A stretch of 46,991 nucleotides of DNA from Flavobacteriaceae bacterium (GTDB lineage Bacteria; Bacteroidota; Bacteroidia; Flavobacteriales; Flavobacteriaceae). Location of the stretch: contig JAURMQ010000025.1 in assembly GCA_030830625.1 (NCBI GenBank), forward strand, positions 1-46,991, in the 5' to 3' direction. Positions within the stretch are counted from its first letter, which is position 1, and every line of letters begins with the position of its first letter. The notes under the pieces were generated by a model that was not told the DNA's origin, made no database searches, and was given only the letters and a program-made list of their open reading frames with translations. A program made the position numbers and the translations under genes. This document shows, piece after piece, positions 9,356 through 19,130 of the stretch.

Positions 9356-10894
9356 TTAAAGCTTTTTCAACAATTCGCCAAGAGAGAGCTTTTCCTTTAG
9401 CAAATCACCCAATGCACGGACGGCAATACGCTCTTGTGCCATACTGTCTCGATCTCTTATGGTAATAGTTTGATCTTCAATAGTTTGGTGATCTATTGTG
9501 ATGCAAAAGGGGGTGCCCAGTGCATCCTGTCTTCGGTAACGTCTGCCCACAGCATCTTTTTCGTCGTAGGCAACGGTAAATTCCCATTTGAGGTCATCCA
9601 CTATTTTTCGAGCAATTTCGGGGAGTCCATCTTTTTTTACCAACGGAAATACAGCCAATTGGGTGGGAGCCAAAACGGGTGGGAGTTTTAGTACGGTTCG
9701 GGAAGTACCGTCTTCTAATGATTCTTCCTGAAGGGCTTTGGAAAATACGGCCAAAAACATTCGGTCTAAACCGATGGAGGTTTCTACGACATAGGGCACG
9801 TAGTTTTCATTTCTTTCGGGATCGAAATACTGAAGTTTTTTGCCGGCAAATTTTTCGTGATTTCCGAGGTCAAAATCGGTTCGGGAATGGATTCCTTCAA
9901 GTTCTTTGAATCCGAAAGGAAAAAGGAATTCAATATCGGTGGCTGCATCGGCATAGTGGGCCAATTTTTCGTGATCGTGGAAGCGGTAGTTTTCGTTTCC
10001 AAGTCCAAGGGACTGGTGCCATTTCAATCTTTTTTCTTTCCAGTACTCATACCATTCTTTTTGAGTTCCAGGAGGGATAAAGAATTGCATTTCCATTTGT
10101 TCGAACTCTCGCATACGAAAGATAAACTGTCGGGCGACGATTTCATTGCGAAAGGCTTTGCCTGTTTGGGCAATACCAAAGGGAAGTTTCATCCGTCCTG
10201 ATTTTTGAACGTTAAGGAAATTCACAAAAATCCCTTGTGCGGTTTCGGGACGCAAATACAAGTCCATTGCGTTCTCGGCAGAGGCGCCCAATTTGGTGCC
10301 AAACATCAAGTTGAATTGCTTTACATCGGTCCAGTCGCGAGAGCCAGACTCTGGGCATGCAATTTCGAGTTCTTCGATTAAAGCTTTGACGTCGGCCAAA
10401 TCTTCTTTTTCGAGAGATTGCCCCATGCGCTTGAGGATGCTGTTGGCTTGGGATTGATATTCTATTACCCGTGGGTTGGTGGATAAAAATTCTTCTTTAT
10501 CGAAAGCTTCTCCAAAGCGTTTGGCGGCCTTGGCGACTTCTTTGTTGATTTTGTTTTCAATCTTGGCGACATGATCCTCGATGAGGACGTCGGCACGGTA
10601 TCTTTTTTTGGAGTCTTTATTGTCAATCAATGGATCATTGAAGGCATCGACATGGCCAGAAGCTTTCCAAGTGGTAGGGTGCATAAAAATAGCGGCATCG
10701 ATGCCTACAATATTTTCATTGAGTTGCACCATGGCTTTCCACCAATAGTCACGAATGTTTTTCTTGAGGGCAACCCCATTTTGTCCGTAATCGTAAACGG
10801 CACTTAAACCGTCATAAATTTCACTGGATTGGAAAATAAAGCCATACTCTTTGGCATGGGATATTACTTTTTTAAAGATCTCAGATTGCTGCAT
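9356..10894 (-). CDS. glyS: Glycine--tRNA ligase
   Basis: Class II synthetase motifs: LRPETAQGIFVNF, FRNEIVARQFIFRMREFEQMEMQFF, VVETSIGLDRMFLAV; start reassigned to MQQSEIFKK at 10894. Confidence 0.95.
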   Translation of the reverse strand: MQQSEIFKKVISHAKEYGFIFQSSEIYDGLSAVYDYGQNGVALKKNIRDYWWKAMVQLNENIVGIDAAIFMHPTTWKASGHVDAFNDPLIDNKDSKKRYRADVLIEDHVAKIENKINKEVAKAAKRFGEAFDKEEFLSTNPRVIEYQSQANSILKRMGQSLEKEDLADVKALIEELEIACPESGSRDWTDVKQFNLMFGTKLGASAENAMDLYLRPETAQGIFVNFLNVQKSGRMKLPFGIAQTGKAFRNEIVARQFIFRMREFEQMEMQFFIPPGTQKEWYEYWKEKRLKWHQSLGLGNENYRFHDHEKLAHYADAATDIEFLFPFGFKELEGIHSRTDFDLGNHEKFAGKKLQYFDPERNENYVPYVVETSIGLDRMFLAVFSKALQEESLEDGTSRTVLKLPPVLAPTQLAVFPLVKKDGLPEIARKIVDDLKWEFTVAYDEKDAVGRRYRRQDALGTPFCITIDHQTIEDQTITIRDRDSMAQERIAVRALGDLLKEKLSLGELLKKL

Positions 10895-10949
10895 AGTTTG
10901 GCAAAAATAAGTCTTTTTCGTATTTTTAAAGAGCCTTGACCTCATTTCG

Positions 10950-11654
10950 ATGAAAAATATATGGATGCACAGTCTGGGAGATTTTGTATCGCTCTTCTTC
11001 CCCAAGCTTTGCCCTGCTTGTATGAATCCCCTTTGTGGGACGGAAAAAGTAATTTGTTTTGAGTGTCAATTCTCCCTTCCCCAGACAGATCATCCTTGGG
11101 ATATACGAAATGCATTGTGGGAAAAAATGAATGAATTTCTCAAAATTGAGCGAGCGGTAGCCTTGTTCGATTTCCAAAAACACAGCAGAGTAGTTTCTAT
11201 GTTATATCAGTTGAAGTATCGGGGTCATCAGGACATTGGGTTGTTCATAGCGAATTGGTTGGCTCCTCAATTGAGAAAGTCTAAAGTTTTTGAAGAGGTT
11301 GAGGCTGTATTGCCATTACCCCTTCACCCCAAACGCCAAAAGCATCGTGGGTACAATCAAATCCAGTTGTTTTCCGAAACCTTGGCCAAGCATTTGGACC
11401 TCCCTATGGTTAACGATTTGGTGTATCGAAAAAAACAAACCCAACAATTGGCAAAAATGGAAAAGTCGAAGCGCTGGAATGAAATAGAAGATGCATTTGA
11501 GGTAATTCCATCTCAGAAATACCCGCCCCAACATTGGTTGTTGGTGGATGATGTGATTACGACCGGTGCAACGATTTCGAGTTGTGGAAATACCCTTTTG
11601 GAAGCTTGTGGAGGTCGTATCAGTATTGTTTCGCTCGCCAGTAGGTTGTCTTGA
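10950..11654 (+). CDS. comF: ComF-family phosphoribosyltransferase-like protein
   Basis: N-terminal Cys pairs (CPACMNPLC, CFEC); RGYNQIQLFSETLAKHL; PRPP-binding motif LLVDDVITTGATISS. Confidence 0.9.
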   Translation: MKNIWMHSLGDFVSLFFPKLCPACMNPLCGTEKVICFECQFSLPQTDHPWDIRNALWEKMNEFLKIERAVALFDFQKHSRVVSMLYQLKYRGHQDIGLFIANWLAPQLRKSKVFEEVEAVLPLPLHPKRQKHRGYNQIQLFSETLAKHLDLPMVNDLVYRKKQTQQLAKMEKSKRWNEIEDAFEVIPSQKYPPQHWLLVDDVITTGATISSCGNTLLEACGGRISIVSLASRLS

Positions 11655-11684
11655 GAATATTGCGTTATTTTGTGTGCACAAAGG

Positions 11685-13346
11685 ATGAGTATGAATAAAA
11701 TTGGGAAGTACTTTTTACTTTTTTTGATGGTGGTTTCCAATACACAGTGTGCTAGAAAATCTACTCCTACAGGTGGGTTAAAAGACACCTTAGCTCCTGT
11801 GATGTTGAATGCCTCTCCCAAGATGAATACGATTTTTTTTGACAAAGATAAAATCACCATCACCTTCGACGAATTCATCAAATTGAACGATCTGTCCAAG
11901 CAATTGATCATTTCGCCACCGTTGGAATTCGATCAATATAAAATCAAACCCCAAGGGACGGTTTCCAGAAAAATTCAGATTGAATTGCTGGACTCTCTTC
12001 AAGACGAAACCACCTACACTTTTAACTTTGGTGAAAGTATCGTTGACAACAATGAAGGCAATCCTTTGCCGTTCTTTCAATATACCCTATCCACGGGTCC
12101 TATTATAGATTCCTTAGAAATTAAAGGAACGATTACCGATGCTTTTGATCGCATCACGGAGCCTTACACCTCGATCCACTTGTACCCTGTAGATAGTACT
12201 TTTAACGATTCTACCATTTTTCTCAAAAAGCCTTTTTATGCGACCAACACTTTAGATTCTATAGCCTATAATTTTAAAAATTTACGTCCAGACACCTATG
12301 AAATCATAGCCATAAAGGATGTGGCTGGAAATTATTTGTTTGATCAAAATGTGGATAAAATTGGTTTTCTCGACAAGCCGATTACGCTGCCCATGGACAG
12401 TATTGTACACTTTAGAATTTTTAAGGAAACAGCCAATCTATTTTGGGCGAGACCCTTTTTTATCAATACCAATCAAATCGGTTTTGGGTATTATGGAGCG
12501 CCGGATATGAATGCTATTGAAGTAAAAAGTAAAGTGCCTTCTAATTTTAGGTATTTGATAAACCGCAACAGAGAAACAGATACCTTGAATTTTTGGTTCA
12601 GGGGAGGAGATCAATTGGATTCGTTAAAATTGGGGATCAAAGAAAAAGATACAACCAAGATGTACACGGTTAAGTTCAGAAAAGAATTGAGGGATTCATT
12701 AGTGATCAAACCCCTTTCGTCAGGCGGTATGGACTTGTTGGATAGTTTTAAAATTGAATCGAATTTACCTTTGGTTAAAATCAATTTGGATTTGATTAAA
12801 ATCACGGGTCTGGATTCTTTGGCTGTAGCTTTCAAAGCCTCCTTGGACAAAAACTATGATCGGCTTTCCCTTTTTTACGAATGGTTACCCAATGATGATT
12901 ATAAAATTGAGCTGTTACCCAATGCTTTGGTCGATTTTTGGGGAAAGACCCATGATACATTGAGTTTTCAAGCCAAAACGAAGTCGATCTCAGATTATGG
13001 TAATATTATCTTGCAAATCATTAGAGAGGACCAAGATCCTTTTGTTTTGGAATTGATGAATCTTAAAGGAGAGGCCTTAAGGCGGTATGATGAGCCCAAT
13101 GAATTTGACACCTATGAATTTAAATTTCTGCTTCCAGGAGAATATTTGTTTCGCTATATAAGGGATAAAAACGGAAATAAAAAGTGGGATACTGGAAGCT
13201 ATCTCAAAAAAATACAACCCGAGAATGTTTATTATTCTCCAGATACGATCGAGCTCAGGGCCAATTGGGACATCAATCAGCAATTAAAAATTCCTGCTGA
13301 TGTTGATCCATTTTCCAAGATCGATTCATTAGAAACTTTAAATTAA
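11685..13346 (+). CDS. Ig-like domain-containing lipoprotein
   Basis: Lipobox-like VVSNTQCARKSTPTGG; Big_5/SbsA-like segment APVMLNASPKMNTIFFDKDKITITFDEFIKL. Confidence 0.75.
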   Translation: MSMNKIGKYFLLFLMVVSNTQCARKSTPTGGLKDTLAPVMLNASPKMNTIFFDKDKITITFDEFIKLNDLSKQLIISPPLEFDQYKIKPQGTVSRKIQIELLDSLQDETTYTFNFGESIVDNNEGNPLPFFQYTLSTGPIIDSLEIKGTITDAFDRITEPYTSIHLYPVDSTFNDSTIFLKKPFYATNTLDSIAYNFKNLRPDTYEIIAIKDVAGNYLFDQNVDKIGFLDKPITLPMDSIVHFRIFKETANLFWARPFFINTNQIGFGYYGAPDMNAIEVKSKVPSNFRYLINRNRETDTLNFWFRGGDQLDSLKLGIKEKDTTKMYTVKFRKELRDSLVIKPLSSGGMDLLDSFKIESNLPLVKINLDLIKITGLDSLAVAFKASLDKNYDRLSLFYEWLPNDDYKIELLPNALVDFWGKTHDTLSFQAKTKSISDYGNIILQIIREDQDPFVLELMNLKGEALRRYDEPNEFDTYEFKFLLPGEYLFRYIRDKNGNKKWDTGSYLKKIQPENVYYSPDTIELRANWDINQQLKIPADVDPFSKIDSLETLN

Positions 13347-13368
13347 TAGTAACTTTAAACCAAAAATT

Positions 13369-13452
13369 ATGGGTGTAGGAAATATTGTTCTGGCTTCTTT
13401 AGTAGTTTGTGTTGTTTTCGGTATTGTAGCCGTTATTCAATCCAGACTCTAA
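13369..13452 (+). CDS. Candidate 27-aa single-pass membrane peptide
   Basis: MGVGNIVLASLVVCVVFGIVAVIQSRL*; hydrophobic; near-consensus TAACTTTA 11 nt upstream; overlaps the 3' end of the convergent reductase gene. Below the supplied ORF track's size cutoff. Confidence 0.4.
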   Translation: MGVGNIVLASLVVCVVFGIVAVIQSRL

Positions 13453-14481
13453 AGCGATTATACTAATTTTTTCAAAACCTTGTACGCCTTGTACAGTGGT
13501 ATATTTCATCGTGAATTTTTTATCGGGATTAACAATCTTGTAGCAAGATTGAACGGCTAGTGTGGCTTCGTGGAAACCACAGAGGATGAGTTTGAGTTTT
13601 CCCGGATAGGTATTCACATCTCCTACGGCAAAAATACCAGTGGTATTGGTTTGATAATCTAGGGTGTGATCCACTTTTATTGCATTTTTTTCGATTTCCA
13701 ATCCCCAATTTCCAATCGGTCCCAATTTGGGGGACAGGCCAAATAAGGGCAACCAATGATCTACAGCAATATTTTTAGGTTCCCGATCTTTTTGATGCAA
13801 TTCAATAGATTTTAGTGTTGTATCTCCATTTACTTTTTTGATTTCGGCGTGGGTGTACAATTCGATTTTTCCTTTTTCTTGTAGTTGATAAATCTGATCA
13901 ACAGAGTCTTTGTGTCCTCTAAAACTGTCGGATCGGTGAACCAGTCCTACTGGAATACTACTGTTTTCGGCAAAATAAATGGCCCAGTCCAGTGCAGAGT
14001 CCCCCCCTCCTGAGATGAACAATCGCTTGTCCAAAAACATTTGAGGTTCTCTCACCATGTATTCAATTCCTTTTTTTTCAAATTCAGAGAGGTTTTCAAC
14101 CAAAGGTTTACGGGGTTCAAAACTTCCCAGACCTCCTGCAATTATTACTGTAGGGGCTTGGTGCTCTGTACCTTCGTTGGTGGTGACAATAAACAAACCG
14201 TCCTCTTGTTTTTTGATATTTTCTGCTCTTTCCCCTAAAGTAAAGCCAGGACGAAAAGGTTCAGCTTGTTTTTCTAAATTATCGATGAGATCGCCTGCCA
14301 ATATACTTGGAAAACCTGGAATATCGTATATGGGTTTTTTGGGATAGATCTCTTTGAGTTGCCCCCCAATTTGAGGAATGGCATCGATCACATGACAATG
14401 GAGTTTCATCAGTCCTGCTTCAAAAATTGTAAATAAGCCTACGGGTCCTGCTCCAATAATGATGATGTCTGTTTTGATCAT
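13399..14481 (-). CDS. NAD(P)/FAD-dependent oxidoreductase, thioredoxin-reductase-like ferredoxin--NADP reductase
   Basis: GAGPVGLFTIFEAGL, GGGDSALDWAIYFAE, GIFAVGDVNTYPGKLKLILCGFHEATLAVQ. Confidence 0.9.
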   Translation of the reverse strand: MIKTDIIIIGAGPVGLFTIFEAGLMKLHCHVIDAIPQIGGQLKEIYPKKPIYDIPGFPSILAGDLIDNLEKQAEPFRPGFTLGERAENIKKQEDGLFIVTTNEGTEHQAPTVIIAGGLGSFEPRKPLVENLSEFEKKGIEYMVREPQMFLDKRLFISGGGDSALDWAIYFAENSSIPVGLVHRSDSFRGHKDSVDQIYQLQEKGKIELYTHAEIKKVNGDTTLKSIELHQKDREPKNIAVDHWLPLFGLSPKLGPIGNWGLEIEKNAIKVDHTLDYQTNTTGIFAVGDVNTYPGKLKLILCGFHEATLAVQSCYKIVNPDKKFTMKYTTVQGVQGFEKISIIALESGLNNGYNTENNTNY

Positions 14482-14484
14482 TTT

Positions 14485-15051
14485 CTATTTGATTAGTGAT
14501 TCGGTAACGTTATTCATTTCCTTGACTTTGTATTCAAAGTCGTTTTTTAATGTCTTTCTGTACTTTCTTAAAGTTTCGAGTAATGGGTCTATTTCCTCTG
14601 GAAGTATGGCTTCGAGCCATTGCCGTAATCTTTTGGCGAGGGTGGGGGATTTACCGTTGGTGGAAATACCAATTTTTAAATTCCCTTTGGTGACAATTCC
14701 GCCCATGTAAAAGTCGCATTGATCGGGCGTATCGGCTACATTAACGAGGATTTTCTTTTTTTTACAGTCTTTATTGACCTGAAGGTTTACGGCGGGATTG
14801 TCGGTAGTGGCTATGACAATATTTTTATTTTTTAGGTGCCTCCTTCGGTATTTCTTTTGGATCACCTTGACGGGTTTGTCTTGGATGAAGTCTAAGGTTT
14901 CTGCTCTGATGAATGGAGCAATCATAGTGACTTGTGCCTCGGGACTGGATTTGTACAAAAATTCTAATTTCTCCAGGGCTACATACCCCCCCCCAACAAT
15001 GAGGAATTCCAACTGGTGTGCTTTGATAAAAATGGGATATAGAGTGTTCAT
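14485..15051 (-). CDS. Precorrin-2 dehydrogenase/sirohydrochlorin ferrochelatase (CysG N-terminal-like)
   Basis: MNTLYPIFIKAHQLEFLIVGGGYVALEKLEFL; VVIATTDNPAVNLQV-type motif; ATGA overlap with upstream cobA. Confidence 0.9.
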   Translation of the reverse strand: MNTLYPIFIKAHQLEFLIVGGGYVALEKLEFLYKSSPEAQVTMIAPFIRAETLDFIQDKPVKVIQKKYRRRHLKNKNIVIATTDNPAVNLQVNKDCKKKKILVNVADTPDQCDFYMGGIVTKGNLKIGISTNGKSPTLAKRLRQWLEAILPEEIDPLLETLRKYRKTLKNDFEYKVKEMNNVTESLIK

Positions 15052-15815
15052 ACTGCAAAGGCTTTTTTTTGTACCCAATTTTTATATTGATTGACGGGGT
15101 CTTTGGCAGCGAGTCCAAAAATCAGAACCGCGGGATTGTCCATTTCATATTCATTGACTTGATCTACCACAGTATCTAAGTCGGCCACCAAAGATTTTTC
15201 TGCGGGAGTAGTTCCATTCTGAATGACAGCCACGGGATGATTGCCGGCTTTGTATTTTTTAAAATGAACGACAATGTCGGGAAGAAAACGCATCCCCATC
15301 AATACGACCACAGTAGCGCTAGATTGAGCGGCCAGGGCAATGTCTGAGGAGAGCTTCCCCGACTGGGTATGCCCGGTTACCACCCAAAAACTTTCGTGTT
15401 CGGCTCTTTTGGTCAATGGAATTTGGTGCTTTGCTGCAATACCGGCATAGGAGGCAATTCCTGCAACCACAGTGGTACTGATTTGCGCTTCTTGGGCGAC
15501 CTCCAACTCTTCGGATGCCCTTCCAAAAACCATGGGATCTCCTCCTTTCAAACGAACAACGTTCATTCCCTTGGAAGCGTATCTGACGATCAATGCATTG
15601 ATTTCCTTTTGGGTTTTTTTGACAAAGTTTCTTCTTTTCCCCACAAAAATTTTGAGTGCTTTGGGATTGTGGTCCAAGAGCAAAGGGTTGATCAAAGCAT
15701 CATACAGTATGACATGAGCCTTTTGAATGGCTTTGAGCCCTTTTAGTGTCAGTAGATCCGGATCACCAGGTCCAGCTCCTACTAAGGTTAATGTTCCTTT
15801 ATTCTTATTTGACAT
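15048..15815 (-). CDS. cobA: Uroporphyrinogen-III C-methyltransferase
   Basis: GTLTLVGAGPGDPDLLTLKGLKAI, VVRLKGGDPMVFGRASEE; start reassigned to MSNKNKG. Confidence 0.95.
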   Translation of the reverse strand: MSNKNKGTLTLVGAGPGDPDLLTLKGLKAIQKAHVILYDALINPLLLDHNPKALKIFVGKRRNFVKKTQKEINALIVRYASKGMNVVRLKGGDPMVFGRASEELEVAQEAQISTTVVAGIASYAGIAAKHQIPLTKRAEHESFWVVTGHTQSGKLSSDIALAAQSSATVVVLMGMRFLPDIVVHFKKYKAGNHPVAVIQNGTTPAEKSLVADLDTVVDQVNEYEMDNPAVLIFGLAAKDPVNQYKNWVQKKAFAV

Positions 15816-17877
15816 CGCAATGATTTTTGATCCACAACAAGAGCGATTGAGTTTGTTCAGTAAAGGTTTTGGCAAAGGATTTTGAGGGTTTTTCTTGTTG
15901 TATTTTCAGAATATCATCTTTAAAAGTCAAACCGCTTTCTTTCGCGTATTGGGGATATTCTGTGTCAAAAACGTCTATAATAGAAGCATGACTGTTTATT
16001 TTGGCACTTTTTCTTGTTAAGATGGCTTTTGCGGCTCTTACTCTCGCATTGTAGGCGTGATAAATTGCATCTGAGATACGATTTTTATTTAGGGCTTCTT
16101 GGGCCCATTCAAAGGCTTCTTGGGCATCAAACAATAAAGTTTGTACCAAATCGATAGTGACTCCAGCACATTCGCCTATACCGATGGCTTTTTCGTATTT
16201 TTCTTTGACTCCCCAATCGATAAAATCGTCTGATGAGAGCTTGTCTATTTCGCCGTAATGTTTGAGATTCTGGTAGTAGTAGTCTTTGGTTTTACGATCG
16301 TAATAGGCAAAGAAATCTTCTGTCTTTTGTCGATTTTTTTCAAAATCATCCAAAATCCACCGCAATACATGGGGAGTCCTTTTGGAAGGAACCTTGAGAA
16401 CTTTGTCTGCGAAACGACCGTTACCATTCCCCAATACGCCTCCTCCCAATAGAATTTGAGTGGCGGGGGCAATTTTTCCTTCGGATTTTATGGTCATACC
16501 TTGGAATCCGATGTGGGCTAAGGTGTGCTGTCCACAGGCATTCATACACCCGCTGATTTTGATGTCTATTTTGTGTTTTTGGATCAAGCTGGGGTATTCT
16601 GTTTCGATGACTTCTTGCAATACTTTGGCCAATCCCATACTACTGGAAATACCCAGATTACAGGTATCCGTCCCTGGGCAGGCAACGATATCATTGATGC
16701 GTTGGAATCCAATTCGGTCTAATTGTAGTGCTTTGAGAGATAGATAAAGGGCGGGGAGGTGCGATTCTTTTACATCTCTCAACAACACACTTTGTCCATA
16801 AGAAAAACGGTTGTCGTCCTTGGTGAATTGAAGAATGATGTTGGCCAGTTGACGGGCTTTTTTTGAATCGATATCGCCAACCGTGATGGGAATTCCTACT
16901 GCGAAATAGCCTTCTTGTTTTTGGGCATAGAGGTTGGTTTTTTTCCATTCTTCAAATGCAGGGTCATTGACAACTAAAGTCTCATTATGTTCATAAAGGG
17001 GTTCTTTAAGAGTTCTATCTACAGCTGATATTGGAAATGTAGAGTGGATTAATCCTTTTTGCTCTAACGCTACCAAATCCATAAAAGCTTCCAAACCAAT
17101 TTCTTTGATCAAAAACTTGAGTCGGGCTTTATTGCGACGAATGCGTTCTCCGTATCGATCGAATACCCTAATAACGGCTTCGCTGAAAGGGATCATAAGA
17201 TCTGCCTCTAAAAAGTCGAATACTTCTTGGGCACTCATGGGTTGTGAGCCGATACCCCCACCGAGAAGAACCCTAAAACCTCTTTTTCCCTCTTTTATTC
17301 TTGGTATAAACCCAAGATCATGGATAAAGGTGAGGGCTTGGTCTTGGGAAGAGCTGGAAAAAGCGACTTTGAATTTTCGTCCCATTTCTTGACAAATAGG
17401 GTTTCTGAGAAAGTATTCAAAAAAGGCTTGAGCATAGGGAGTAGTGTCAAAAGCCTCATGGGGATCAACTCCTGCATAAACCGATGCGGTAACGTTTCTG
17501 ACAGTATTGCCACAAGCTTCTCTTAATGTGATTTTATCCTTTTCTAAGGTAGCCCACAATTCTGGTGTACGGTCCAATGGAACATAATGCAATTGAATGT
17601 CTTGACGGGTTGTAATATGGAGGTTTCCCGATGCAAACTCATCCGAAACTTCTGCCATACGAAGCAGTTGTTGGGCGGTAAATTTCCCCAAAGGAAGTTT
17701 GATACGGATCATTTGTACTCCCTGTTGGCGTTGTCCATAGACCCCTCTCGCCAAACGGAGGCTTCTGAACTTTTCTTCGTCTATTTTTTGATGGTGAAAG
17801 GCATGGATTTTTTGTTCCAAATCCAAGATGTCTTTTTCTACAATTGGGTTTTCTATTTCTGTTCTGAAACTCTGCAT
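15805..17877 (-). CDS. Sulfite reductase hemoprotein (nitrite/sulfite reductase family) with C-terminal extension
   Basis: NITTRQDIQLHYV; siroheme/Fe-S motif CPGTDTCNLG...KISGCMNACGQH. Confidence 0.93.
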   Translation of the reverse strand: MQSFRTEIENPIVEKDILDLEQKIHAFHHQKIDEEKFRSLRLARGVYGQRQQGVQMIRIKLPLGKFTAQQLLRMAEVSDEFASGNLHITTRQDIQLHYVPLDRTPELWATLEKDKITLREACGNTVRNVTASVYAGVDPHEAFDTTPYAQAFFEYFLRNPICQEMGRKFKVAFSSSSQDQALTFIHDLGFIPRIKEGKRGFRVLLGGGIGSQPMSAQEVFDFLEADLMIPFSEAVIRVFDRYGERIRRNKARLKFLIKEIGLEAFMDLVALEQKGLIHSTFPISAVDRTLKEPLYEHNETLVVNDPAFEEWKKTNLYAQKQEGYFAVGIPITVGDIDSKKARQLANIILQFTKDDNRFSYGQSVLLRDVKESHLPALYLSLKALQLDRIGFQRINDIVACPGTDTCNLGISSSMGLAKVLQEVIETEYPSLIQKHKIDIKISGCMNACGQHTLAHIGFQGMTIKSEGKIAPATQILLGGGVLGNGNGRFADKVLKVPSKRTPHVLRWILDDFEKNRQKTEDFFAYYDRKTKDYYYQNLKHYGEIDKLSSDDFIDWGVKEKYEKAIGIGECAGVTIDLVQTLLFDAQEAFEWAQEALNKNRISDAIYHAYNARVRAAKAILTRKSAKINSHASIIDVFDTEYPQYAKESGLTFKDDILKIQQEKPSKSFAKTFTEQTQSLLLWIKNHCDVK

Positions 17878-17879
17878 TT

Positions 17880-19118
17880 TTATAAAATAAAGCCTACACC
17901 GGCAGTGTTATGGGTTTGTGTATCGATTAAAATGAATGCTCCCAAGCTTTTATTGGCCGAGTATGGAGCATAGATTAGGGGCTGGGCCAATTGGAGATCA
18001 ACAGATCCAATGTCGTTCATACTTAGACGATCGGTTGGGATTGATTTCCATGCTTTCCAATCCATTTTAGAATCGATACCGTTGATTTTGACTAAGCTTT
18101 TAAAAATTCCTTGTTGCAACCAGTATTTACTATTGAGATTGAGTGCGTTGGATTGCATCCAACAAATCTTGGCTTTCACTTGCTTATCGGTTTTTAAACT
18201 GTGGTTGGTTTTGACGATGGCATTGCCTCTGGAGGCATCAATCTCCTCTTCCAGCAAAAGGGTTGCATTTTCGCCTACCACAACCTTGTTTTTTTTCTCA
18301 CCGTATTTTTCAATGGATTTGACTCTAGTTTTTTGGCCTGATGGGAAGATTTCAATTTCATCTCCTTGTTGGAATACACCGCTTTTTACTTTACCCGCAA
18401 ATCCTCTATAGTCGTGAAATTCTTCTGTTTTGGGACGAATGACATGTTGTACCTGAAGGAACCCGTCCAAACGGATGTCTTCTTCTATGGTTAATGTTTC
18501 GATCAATGTTAAAAGGTCGGGACCGTCATACCATATCATTTGGTCGCTTTTGCGAATCACATTGTCTCCCTTAAGGGCAGAGACAGGGATAAAGCTCAAC
18601 TGGGGCTTCCAATCGTATTGGTTGACTAATTTTTTAATTTCTTCTATAATGCCATTGAATTGATTTTTGTCATAATCGATCAAGTCCATTTTATTGATGG
18701 TAAAAATCAAGTGTTTGATGCCGAGCAATTGAGTGATGTAAAGGTGCCTTTTGGTTTGTTCCATGACTCCTTTTCGAGCGTCCAAGAGTATGATGGCGAC
18801 ATTGACATTTGAGGCTCCAGTAACCATATTTCGAGTGTATTCAACATGACCGGGGGCATCGGCAATGATGAATCTTCTTTTGGGAGTACTGAAATACAGG
18901 TGGGATACATCAATTGTTATTCCTTGCTCGCGTTCGGTCAGAAGTCCATCGGTAGCTAAAGAGAAATCAATATAATCGTATCCTAGCGATTTACTTTTGG
19001 CTTCGATGGTCTCTACTTGATCTATTTTTAGGGATTGAGTTTCGTATAGAAGTCTTCCTATCAGTGTACTTTTCCCATCATCCACACTTCCTGCGGTAGT
19101 TATTCTTAATATCTGCAT
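17880..19118 (-). CDS. cysN: Sulfate adenylyltransferase subunit 1 (GTPase)
   Basis: GSVDDGKSTLIGRLLYE, DAPGHVEYTRNMVTGAS, NKMDLIDY. Confidence 0.95.
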   Translation of the reverse strand: MQILRITTAGSVDDGKSTLIGRLLYETQSLKIDQVETIEAKSKSLGYDYIDFSLATDGLLTEREQGITIDVSHLYFSTPKRRFIIADAPGHVEYTRNMVTGASNVNVAIILLDARKGVMEQTKRHLYITQLLGIKHLIFTINKMDLIDYDKNQFNGIIEEIKKLVNQYDWKPQLSFIPVSALKGDNVIRKSDQMIWYDGPDLLTLIETLTIEEDIRLDGFLQVQHVIRPKTEEFHDYRGFAGKVKSGVFQQGDEIEIFPSGQKTRVKSIEKYGEKKNKVVVGENATLLLEEEIDASRGNAIVKTNHSLKTDKQVKAKICWMQSNALNLNSKYWLQQGIFKSLVKINGIDSKMDWKAWKSIPTDRLSMNDIGSVDLQLAQPLIYAPYSANKSLGAFILIDTQTHNTAGVGFIL

Positions 19119-19130
19119 TGGATTGATTGA

